DNA from: Streptomyces oryzae
GTDB taxonomy: Bacteria > Actinomycetota > Actinomycetes > Streptomycetales > Streptomycetaceae
Length of the DNA: 32,543 bases
Direction: 5' to 3'
Assembly (NCBI RefSeq): GCF_017676365.1
Contig: NZ_JADKMA010000072.1
Coordinates: 1-32,543, forward strand
Within the stretch, counting starts at the first letter, position 1. Each line of letters begins with the position of its first letter. Positions 26,678-32,543 of the stretch are shown one piece after another. The position numbers were made by a program, and so were the translations under genes. The notes beneath the pieces were generated by a model. That model was given only the letters and a program-made list of their open reading frames with translations. It was not told where the DNA came from and did no database searches.

Positions 26678-29014
26678 CTAGACGAACACCGGGATGGGGT
26701 TAAGGCTGTTGTAGTCGGTCGGTCGGTCGAGGCGTCCGAGTCGAACCGGCACATCGAAGAGCCTTCCGGGTGCGAATCGTGCCCAGAAGTGCCGCAGTCC
26801 CGGCACGATGACCTTCACGACCGGGATGCCCAGATCGGGGCGCGTCTGGTCGAGGACCAACATGTCCATTCCGCGCCGGCGCAGCAGCGTGACCGCGTCC
26901 GACACGTCCTCGCGCAGGTCGGCGCGGGGCGTGTAGGTGTAGTCGCCGGCTTGCAGCACGGCAGCCTCCGGGTCCGGTGCCAGATAGTGCTGATCGGCGA
27001 CCCTACGCCGGATGCACCAGTCGCGGAAGACCGGGTCCTCGAAGCTGAGTTCGGTGTCCAGGACAGCCGGCAGCATCTGCGTCATCTCCGTCAGCGCCCT
27101 GCGCAGCGCCAGCGCCGGGTCCAGATGGCAGCCGAAGCCGAAGACGATGTCCTCCCGGCCGCCGCTGCCGCCCGCACCGTCGTCTCCGCCGCCGGGCCCG
27201 CCGCCGGTACGGCCGGTGCGCCGGGAGAGCGCGCACATCACCGGGATGCCCAGGTCCGAGGTCAGGTCGAGGACCCAGAACTCCCGGCCGAGCGCGGCGT
27301 ACGAGGCGCGCATGCGGCAGATCCACTCCTCGCCGAAGGACTCCGGGTCGACCTGCGGCTGCCGGGTGCGGTTGTACCACCACAGCGCCACCGCGTCCCG
27401 CTCCACCAGCTCCAGGAAGCCCTGCAGGATGGCGTCCTCCAGGCTGCTGCCTGCCGCGTTGCCGTTGGAGTCCGCGCGGGCGAAGACCGGGGCGCCGGTG
27501 TGCTGCGGGGTGGCGAAGTAGAGCATGGCGGTGGGCAGCAGCCGGTGCCGCCGCTCGGTCAGCGACCACACCGGGGTCCAGTCGAGAACCGCGCTCTCGT
27601 CGAACGGGTCGCAGACGAACTGGAACGGCGAGTGCAGCGCGTTCCACTCCCGCCGGCCGGCGAACTGCCGCTCGTCGTAGAGCTGGCAGGAGTTGGGGTG
27701 CACCGCCGCCTCGCCCAGCTCCGCGTACCGGCCGGGGACGCGGGCCTCGTCGCCCTGGAAGGTGCCCGAATACCGCTCCAGCGCCTCGCACAGCGCTCCC
27801 ACCTTGGCGTCCAGCTCCGTGACGCCCTTGCCCGCGCTGTGGCTGCGCAGCGCCGAGTGCAGGGTGCGCACACCGTTGCCGCGCAGCGCCGGGTTGCTCC
27901 CGGAGACGAACGCGTTGAGGTCGTCGGGGCAGCGCGGGTCGCGTTGCAGCAGCCGCACCACGCCGGTGACCTCGCCGACCAGGTGCTCGTACCGCTGCAG
28001 CATCTCGCGGCCGGACAGCGAGCGGTGGCCGCCGCCGGTGGCCACCTTGGGGCGCGAGACGAGGGTTACGGGCTGCCGCACCCGCGCCGCCACCAGCGTC
28101 GGATCGCCGCAGGCCGGGCACTGCGGTCTGCGCTCGACCGGGTGGTGCCGGCCCTCGCCGCGCAGGCTGTCCAGCGTCCAGACCGCCGACTGGCGCGCGT
28201 CCCGGAACCCGCCCAGCCAGGCCGCGGCCTGGAGCGCCAGCAGCTGGAGGGCGCAGGCCCGGCTCGCGGGGATGTGCGCGCGCGGCGGCGTGACCGGCGC
28301 CGAGAGCCCCAGCGCCTCGCCCACGTAGCTGTGCGCGGTCCTGTGGTGCCGCAGGCGGTGGGCGAGACAGTGCCAGCAGGCGCTCTCGTGCGGCTCGAAG
28401 AACGGGCCGATCCATGGCTCGACGCCGTACGGCTTGGCCAGCAGCCAGGGCCGGCCGGCGCGCCGCTGCGCTGCGTCGATGTCGGCCAGCACCGGCGAGA
28501 GGTAGTCCTCACACAGCACCACGGTGAGGGTGTGCCCGTCGGACTCGTCCGCCTCGGCCAGGCGCAGCCCGGCGGCGCGGAACGCGTCCCGTGCGGCGCG
28601 GTGGTCCTCACCCGAGGCGACGGTCAGCAGTCTGACCCGCCCGGCGGACAGTTCGGCGCCGGCCCTGACTCCGTTGAGCCCGGCTGACTCCCAGAACGCC
28701 GAGGTGGCATCGGACTGCGCTGCGGCGGCGCCGGACGCCGGGGGTGCCGGGGCGAAGCCGGCAACCAGGTTGGCCTCGGCCAGCTGTCCCAGCAGACTGC
28801 CGAGTTGGCCGGGTGAGAGCAGTCCTCGGGTCTCGCGGGTCAGTTCGGCCAGGTCCCTGCTGCCGTCGAGTAACGGTGCCAGCGCGGCCATCGCGGCGCC
28901 CTCGACGGCCGTGACCCCCTGCTCCGAGATCAGATAGGTGGCATCGCCTGGCACCACGGCCGGGCGCAGATTCTTACGGAACCCCAGTCGGGGCGGTGCG
29001 GTTTCCATCTCCAT
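26678..29014 (-). CDS. Fused TOMM cyclodehydratase (leader-binding/ThiF-like C domain plus YcaO domain)
   Basis: A 778-aa protein. Residues 1-320 resemble the ocin-ThiF-like partner protein: a leader-recognition wing-helix-like start and a structural zinc site CWHC (213-216) with CPAC (299-302). Residues ~325-778 form a YcaO domain: SAGKGVTE (393-400), CEALERYSG, DSNGNAAGSSLEDAI...ELVERDA, and FGFGCHLDP...ALTEMTQ, the ATP/Mg sites. It ends NPIPVFV, near the Pro-rich tail of azoline-forming YcaO proteins. It should use ATP to cyclise Cys, Ser or Thr of a peptide to azolines. A Gly-rich insertion (TGGGPGGGDDGAGGSGG) lies in a loop. Codon 48 is TTA. The likely substrate gene is 36 bp upstream. 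No FMN azoline oxidase is seen in the window. A thioamide role would usually need TfuA, also absent. Confidence 0.9.
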   Translation of the reverse strand: MEMETAPPRLGFRKNLRPAVVPGDATYLISEQGVTAVEGAAMAALAPLLDGSRDLAELTRETRGLLSPGQLGSLLGQLAEANLVAGFAPAPPASGAAAAQSDATSAFWESAGLNGVRAGAELSAGRVRLLTVASGEDHRAARDAFRAAGLRLAEADESDGHTLTVVLCEDYLSPVLADIDAAQRRAGRPWLLAKPYGVEPWIGPFFEPHESACWHCLAHRLRHHRTAHSYVGEALGLSAPVTPPRAHIPASRACALQLLALQAAAWLGGFRDARQSAVWTLDSLRGEGRHHPVERRPQCPACGDPTLVAARVRQPVTLVSRPKVATGGGHRSLSGREMLQRYEHLVGEVTGVVRLLQRDPRCPDDLNAFVSGSNPALRGNGVRTLHSALRSHSAGKGVTELDAKVGALCEALERYSGTFQGDEARVPGRYAELGEAAVHPNSCQLYDERQFAGRREWNALHSPFQFVCDPFDESAVLDWTPVWSLTERRHRLLPTAMLYFATPQHTGAPVFARADSNGNAAGSSLEDAILQGFLELVERDAVALWWYNRTRQPQVDPESFGEEWICRMRASYAALGREFWVLDLTSDLGIPVMCALSRRTGRTGGGPGGGDDGAGGSGGREDIVFGFGCHLDPALALRRALTEMTQMLPAVLDTELSFEDPVFRDWCIRRRVADQHYLAPDPEAAVLQAGDYTYTPRADLREDVSDAVTLLRRRGMDMLVLDQTRPDLGIPVVKVIVPGLRHFWARFAPGRLFDVPVRLGRLDRPTDYNSLNPIPVFV

Positions 29015-29050
29015 TCCGTGTATCCCCCGCTCCTGTCGTGCGCTGCCGGC

Positions 29051-29407
29051 TCAGGCGCCGGGGTCGATGGGGGTGATCGGCACGGTGGGGATGCTCGGCT
29101 CCGCCGGCGGCGCGTAGGTCCAGCTGGAGCAGTCGGCGGTGCGGCCGACGGTGTCCCGCGGGTCGAGGCTGGTGATCGTCACCTCGCAGCCCGGCCCGGT
29201 CGGCAGTGCGGGAATCTTCGTCCGCTCGTCGGTGGCGATGCCGAACTCGGCCAGCACGCTGCGCGGTTCGACCGCGTAGCGCACGGCTAGTGCCGGGTCG
29301 AGACAGCACTGGGCGGTCAGTTCGGCGAAGCGCCAGTCCTGGTCGACGGAGTCGGCCGCGCGGGGCGCGGCATTGACGCTGACCTTGGCGAGCGCGTGAC
29401 CTGACAT
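29051..29407 (-). CDS. Nitrile-hydratase-leader-like peptide, probable YcaO substrate precursor
   Basis: A 118-aa protein. Residues ~31-83 look like a nitrile-hydratase alpha-type leader: CCLDPALAVRYAVEPRSVLA, then EFGIATDE, IPALP and a short beta strand CEVTITSLDP. The remainder is a candidate core with CSSWTY (93-98) and a Pro-rich tail, PPAEPSIPTVPITPIDP. ATG 29407 has GGGAG 8 nt upstream. It is first in a minus-strand operon, with ycaO 36 bp downstream. The order and leader type fit a TOMM precursor; Cys93 with Ser94, Ser95 and Thr97 would be the cyclisable residues. No double-Gly cleavage site is clear. The alternative is a small non-precursor protein of unknown role. I do not recognise the core. 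Confidence 0.6.
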   Translation of the reverse strand: MSGHALAKVSVNAAPRAADSVDQDWRFAELTAQCCLDPALAVRYAVEPRSVLAEFGIATDERTKIPALPTGPGCEVTITSLDPRDTVGRTADCSSWTYAPPAEPSIPTVPITPIDPGA

Positions 29408-29553
29408 CGTGACGTCTCCCGTCTGATGAGGGAAACCCATGGCCCCCCGTGGACTCATGGGGCGACGCGGTGGTGTGGGGAGTGGCCCGATTCCGTGGGT
29501 CCGGTGCGCAGGACAGCAGTGTGAGCGGGGCCCGGTACGGGGGCCAGTGGGCG

Positions 29554-29627
29554 CTTCACAACCCTCCATGTGAAGAATTCACGGCCCGCCCCGCCGCATC
29601 TTTGCCTCAAGATCGTGAGTTCCTCAC
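29554..29627. promoter_or_regulatory. Cluster of GTGAR/YTCAC palindromes between the precursor and the first SARP gene
   Basis: The 331-bp divergent gap (29408-29738) is richer in A/T than its surroundings and has no gene. It contains CTTCACA-N8-TGTGAAG (29554-29575), GTGAA-GAA-TTCAC (29570-29582) and GTGAG-TTC-CTCAC (29615-29627). The last two share the same arm sequence and 3-bp spacer, 45 bp apart. They look like operators of one regulator serving both divergent promoters. The binding protein is unknown. Confidence 0.55.
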
Positions 29628-29738
29628 TTTTCCACCATGCGGACGGAGTGCGATTCTCCAGATCCTGTATCACTTCGCAGCTTCGTCAGAATTCGCTGCT
29701 TCAGACTTCGGTGGGAACCGCCAACGGGGAGGCCCCCA

Positions 29739-30611
29739 ATGCGTATCAGGGTGCTGGGAACTCTGCACGCCGAGACGGCGGGCGTCTCGATCGCGCCGAG
29801 CGCGGCCAAGCCGCGGCAGATCCTGGCCCTGCTCGCTCTGCAGAGCCGGCACATCGTGCCGGTGTCCGACCTCATGGAGGAGGTGTGGGGCTCGGGCCCG
29901 CCGCGCAGCGCCCCCACCACCCTGCAGACCTACATCCTGCAACTGCGCCGCCGGCTGCGCGCCGCGCTGGGCGAACCGGGATCGCTGCCCGGCAGCGGGA
30001 GCAGCGGGAGCAGCGCCGCGGGCCGTGACCCGTACGCGCCCAGCGACAAGGAGATCCTGGCCACCCGGCACGGCGGCTACCAGCTGGAGATCGCCGACTG
30101 CGACGTCGACGCGCTGGAGTTCACCCAGCTGACCCGCACCGGGCACGCCGCCTACGAGGCGGGCGACATGGCCAAGTCCTCGCGGCTGCTGGAGACCGCG
30201 CTCGCACTGTGGCGCGGCCCGGCACTCGCCGACCTCCCGCACGGCAAGCACCTGTCCATCGAGGCCACCCGGCTGGAGGAGAGCAGGCTGGGCGCGCTGG
30301 AGCGGCGTATCGACGCCGACCTGCGGATGGGACGCCACCGCGAGGTGCTGGGCGAGCTGTGCGCCCTGCGCGGCCGCTACCCGCTCTACGAGAACCTGCA
30401 CGCGCTGCTGATGGTCGCCTTCCATCAGGACGGCCGCTCCTCGGACGCGCTGATCGCCTTCCGGCGGCTGCGCAGCACCCTCGTGGAGGAGCTGGGCCTG
30501 GAGCCCTCGCCCCGGATCGACCGCCTTCACCAGGCCATTCTCCGGGGCGAGGATGCCCTGGACGCCTGGCGCGGCACCGGCTCGGGCCAGGCCGCCGGTC
30601 TCGCGGGATGA
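29739..30611 (+). CDS. SARP-family transcriptional activator 1
   Basis: A 290-aa small SARP. The N-terminal OmpR-like winged helix has MRIRVLGTL, KPRQILALLALQSRHIV and the recognition segment PPRSAPTTLQTYILQLRRRLR. The bacterial transcriptional activation domain follows, with FTQLTRTGHAAYEAGD, LWRGPALADL and EATRLEESRLGALERRIDADL. Size matches pathway-specific activators such as ActII-ORF4. A Gly/Ser-rich insertion splits the two domains. The longer upstream frame is rejected because the fold starts at 29739 and GGGGAGG lies 6 nt before it. It probably activates genes of this cluster, and is divergent from the precursor/ycaO operon. Confidence 0.93.
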   Translation: MRIRVLGTLHAETAGVSIAPSAAKPRQILALLALQSRHIVPVSDLMEEVWGSGPPRSAPTTLQTYILQLRRRLRAALGEPGSLPGSGSSGSSAAGRDPYAPSDKEILATRHGGYQLEIADCDVDALEFTQLTRTGHAAYEAGDMAKSSRLLETALALWRGPALADLPHGKHLSIEATRLEESRLGALERRIDADLRMGRHREVLGELCALRGRYPLYENLHALLMVAFHQDGRSSDALIAFRRLRSTLVEELGLEPSPRIDRLHQAILRGEDALDAWRGTGSGQAAGLAG

Positions 30612-30724
30612 GGCGCCCTCCGTGGGCCCGGTCCACCCCGCTTCGAGCTGTCGTCCAGTGCCGGTCGTGAGGATCTGGCCCTTGGCGACCGGCCCCGTCA
30701 CGGGGACGGGGGAAGGGGGGAGGG

Positions 30725-31603
30725 ATGAACGCGTATCTCGCGGCACCTCCCGGCCGACGGCCGGCGGACGCACCGCCCGGCACGGGCGAGGTGCCCGCCA
30801 CCGGACTGCGGCTGTTCTGCTTCCACCACGCGGGTGCGGGCGCGCTCACCTTCGCGCGCTGGCGGCGCGGTTTCGACCCGGACGTGTGTGTGCTGCCCGT
30901 CCGGCTCCCAGGGCGGGAGACCCGGCTGCGTGAGCCCCGCATCACCGACGGGCGCCGGCTGCTGGACGAGCTGGAGGCCCAGCTGGGCCCGCTGCTGGAG
31001 CAGCCCTACGCCCTGTACGGGCACAGCCTCGGCGCCCTGGTCGCCTACCGCTTCGCGCAGCGGGTGCGGCGTGCGGGCCGCCAGGCACCGGTGCTGGTGG
31101 GGCTGGGCGCCTGTCCGCCGCCGCATCTGCCCACGCCGCTGACCGACCAGAGCGAGCTGCCCGACGCGGCACTGCTGGCGGCGCTGGACCGCTACGGCAC
31201 ACTGCCCTCCTATCTGTTCGAGCGCCCGCGCTGGCTGAGCACCCTGCTGTCCACCATGCGCGACGATCTGCGGCTCGCGGCCAGCCTGCGCGAGCTCGGC
31301 CGTGCTGTCGGCAGCACGACCGGCAGTACGGCCGGAAGCACGACCGGCAGTACGGCCGGCGAGGGGTGGGACGAACCGCTCGCCGGGCCCGTGCACGCCT
31401 TCGCCGGTACCGGGGACGAGGCCGCACCGGCCGCCGCCGTCGCCGAGTGGCGGCGGTGGAGCAGCGGCCCGTTCGCTCTGCACAACGTCCCCGGGGACCA
31501 CTTCTTCGTCCGCGACACCGCGCTGCCCGAACTGCTGGCGGCACAACTGCGCCTGCGCACCGGACAGGAGCGCGTCTCGCACCTGTGCCATTGGCCAACC
31601 TGA
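30725..31603 (+). CDS. Type II (editing) thioesterase
   Basis: A 292-aa alpha/beta hydrolase of the TEII family. FCFHHAGAGALTFARW, LPVRLPGRETRL, the nucleophile elbow GHSLGALVAY, AGTGDEAAP (probable Asp) and PGDHFFV (catalytic His) follow in order. Such enzymes clear misprimed acyl groups from carrier proteins, which fits the PKS and ACPs of the lipid operon. Residues ~196-212 are a GST repeat (GSTT/GSTA units) in the lid region. It lies between the two SARP genes. The gap before it contains a CCCCG-TCA-CGGGG palindrome (30693-30705). Confidence 0.92.
   Translation: MNAYLAAPPGRRPADAPPGTGEVPATGLRLFCFHHAGAGALTFARWRRGFDPDVCVLPVRLPGRETRLREPRITDGRRLLDELEAQLGPLLEQPYALYGHSLGALVAYRFAQRVRRAGRQAPVLVGLGACPPPHLPTPLTDQSELPDAALLAALDRYGTLPSYLFERPRWLSTLLSTMRDDLRLAASLRELGRAVGSTTGSTAGSTTGSTAGEGWDEPLAGPVHAFAGTGDEAAPAAAVAEWRRWSSGPFALHNVPGDHFFVRDTALPELLAAQLRLRTGQERVSHLCHWPT
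31310..31360 (+). repeat. Tandem 12/24-bp repeat inside the thioesterase gene
   Basis: Two copies of a 24-bp unit, each made of two diverged 12-bp halves (GGCAGCACGACC and GGCAGTACGGCC with one G-to-A change), encode four GSTT or GSTA units. The repeat keeps frame and falls in the lid region between the conserved core parts. Confidence 0.85.
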
Positions 31604-31648
31604 TTCGTTGGACCCATCGACCTGAATCGCAGATTCATCGGATTCGTC
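31601..31648. promoter_or_regulatory. Operator-like repeats upstream of the second SARP gene
   Basis: A perfect palindrome TGAATC-GCA-GATTCA (31623-31637) is flanked by two GATTCGT copies at 31602 and 31641. GATTCGT (31602) and GAATCGC (31624) start 22 bp apart, two helical turns, the kind of spacing seen in SARP binding sites. The AT-rich cluster ends about 30 bp before the SARP ATG, in the short space after the thioesterase gene. Confidence 0.4.
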
Positions 31649-31678
31649 AGTTCACAACGCACCCGAAGGGAGCGAGAG

Positions 31679-32533
31679 ATGGACATCAGCGTGCTGGGAC
31701 CCTGCCGGGTCGTCCAATCGGGGGTCTCCGTCGTCCCGACCGCGGTCAAACCGAGAAAGGTGCTCGCCCTGCTGGCTCTCTACCCGGACCAGGTGGTCTC
31801 GGTGGCGTCGTTGGTGGAGGAGCTGTGGGGAGAGTCCCCGCCGCGCAGCGTGCAGACCACGCTGCAGACGTACGTGCTGCAACTGCGCAACCTCATCGCC
31901 GCGGCGCTGGGTGACCGGCTCCCGGCCGACCTGCCGAACGGTGCGAAGAGCGTGCTGGTCACCGAGTCGGGCGGCTATCTGCTGGACACCCAGGGCGGGA
32001 TGGTCGACGTCTGCGAGTTCGAACGGCTCTCCGGGGCCGGGCACCGGGCGCTGGAGGCCGGCGACTTCGTGGGCGCCTCCGCGTCCTTCCGCAGGGCGCT
32101 GGAGCTGTGGCGCGGCCCGGCGCTGGTGGACGTGCAGTGCGGGCCGCTGCTGGAGATCGAGGCGACCCGGCTGGAGGAGTCGCGGCTGGGCATCCTCAAC
32201 CAGCGCATCGAGGTGGACCTCACCCTGGGGCGCCATCACGAGCTGGTCGGCGAACTCTCCGGGCTGGCCGCGCAGCATCCGCTGCACGAGGGCATCCAGG
32301 CTCAGCTCATGCTCGCCCTCTACCGATCGGGGCGGCGGGGCAACGCGCTGGAGGTCTATCAGCGGCTGCGCGGGGTGCTCTCGCGTGAACTGGGGCTCGA
32401 TCCCTCGCCCGATCTGCAGCGGCTGCAGTGTGCTGTGCTCGACTCCTCGGCGGAGCTGGAGCTGAGCGGTGCCGCGCGCGAGGCGGCTTTCAGCGGCAGC
32501 GGGGGGCCGCTGAGGGCCCTTCGGGGCGGGTGA
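31679..32533 (+). CDS. SARP-family transcriptional activator 2
   Basis: A 284-aa paralogue of SARP 1: winged helix with MDISVLGPCR, KPRKVLALLALYPDQVV and PPRSVQTTLQTYVLQLRN, then the activation domain with LWRGPALVDVQCG, EATRLEESRLGILNQRIEVDL and ELGLDPSPDLQRLQ. An AGGGAG site precedes ATG 31679. The shared architecture suggests that the two SARPs arose by duplication. The gene ends 10 bp before the window end, so the cluster may continue to the right. Confidence 0.93.
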   Translation: MDISVLGPCRVVQSGVSVVPTAVKPRKVLALLALYPDQVVSVASLVEELWGESPPRSVQTTLQTYVLQLRNLIAAALGDRLPADLPNGAKSVLVTESGGYLLDTQGGMVDVCEFERLSGAGHRALEAGDFVGASASFRRALELWRGPALVDVQCGPLLEIEATRLEESRLGILNQRIEVDLTLGRHHELVGELSGLAAQHPLHEGIQAQLMLALYRSGRRGNALEVYQRLRGVLSRELGLDPSPDLQRLQCAVLDSSAELELSGAAREAAFSGSGGPLRALRGG

Positions 32534-32543
32534 CATTCCGGGG

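Noticed and set aside
26609..28687. Long plus-strand open frame of 692 codons
   Set aside because: It lies antisense to ycaO and shows no motif; the residues are the Arg/Gln/Val-rich pattern of an antisense shadow.

Overview
The window is high-GC actinobacterial DNA, most likely from a Streptomyces. The signs are strong third-position GC bias, two SARP-type activators, rare TTA (bldA-type) codons in a few genes, GTG starts, ATGA-coupled genes, and a dispersed GC-rich repeat of a kind I know from Streptomyces intergenic DNA. Most of the window looks like one natural-product gene cluster, or two abutting ones, and it continues past the left edge.

Region 1 (1-2819) is a class I lanthipeptide cassette. 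It holds the C-terminal end of a LanB-type dehydratase that stops before any elimination domain, a 53-residue precursor with three Ser/Thr...Cys pairs at its C-terminus, a pentanucleotide tandem repeat, a strong hairpin, and a LanC cyclase. Region 2 (2820-5136) is a glycoside hydrolase family 15 gene flanked by inverted copies of the dispersed repeat; it looks like a passenger. Region 3 (5137-19057) is a tightly packed twelve-gene operon with overlapping starts and stops: fatty acyl-AMP ligase, two large acyl-CoA dehydrogenase-like flavoproteins, ACP, a KS-AT-ACP polyketide synthase, a KAS III-like protein that appears to lack its active-site His, a second ACP, an Sfp-type phosphopantetheinyl transferase, an FAD monooxygenase, an alpha/beta hydrolase and a DUF4260 membrane protein. 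Its logic is to activate a fatty acid, desaturate it on ACP, extend it by one malonate, and transfer or tailor it.

Region 4 (19054-23382) looks like ordinary chromosome or insertion debris: a methyltransferase C-terminal remnant, a secreted protein, a hypothetical protein, a HAD hydrolase, an XRE regulator broken by a dinucleotide expansion, and three tiny proteins. Region 5 (23383-32533) returns to cluster genes: a cytochrome P450, a NarL-type response regulator and a histidine kinase arranged tail to tail, a fused azoline-forming YcaO cyclodehydratase with a nitrile-hydratase-leader-like peptide upstream of it, two SARPs and a type II thioesterase.

The most interesting reading is a hybrid RiPP/polyketide system: a class I lanthipeptide and/or a YcaO-modified peptide beside a dedicated unsaturated-acyl assembly line. 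TTA codons in the acyl-AMP ligase, the YcaO protein and the histidine kinase would place both arms under the same developmental (bldA) control. That the arms work on one product is inference. No acyltransferase joining lipid to peptide is obvious, although the His-less KAS III is a candidate.
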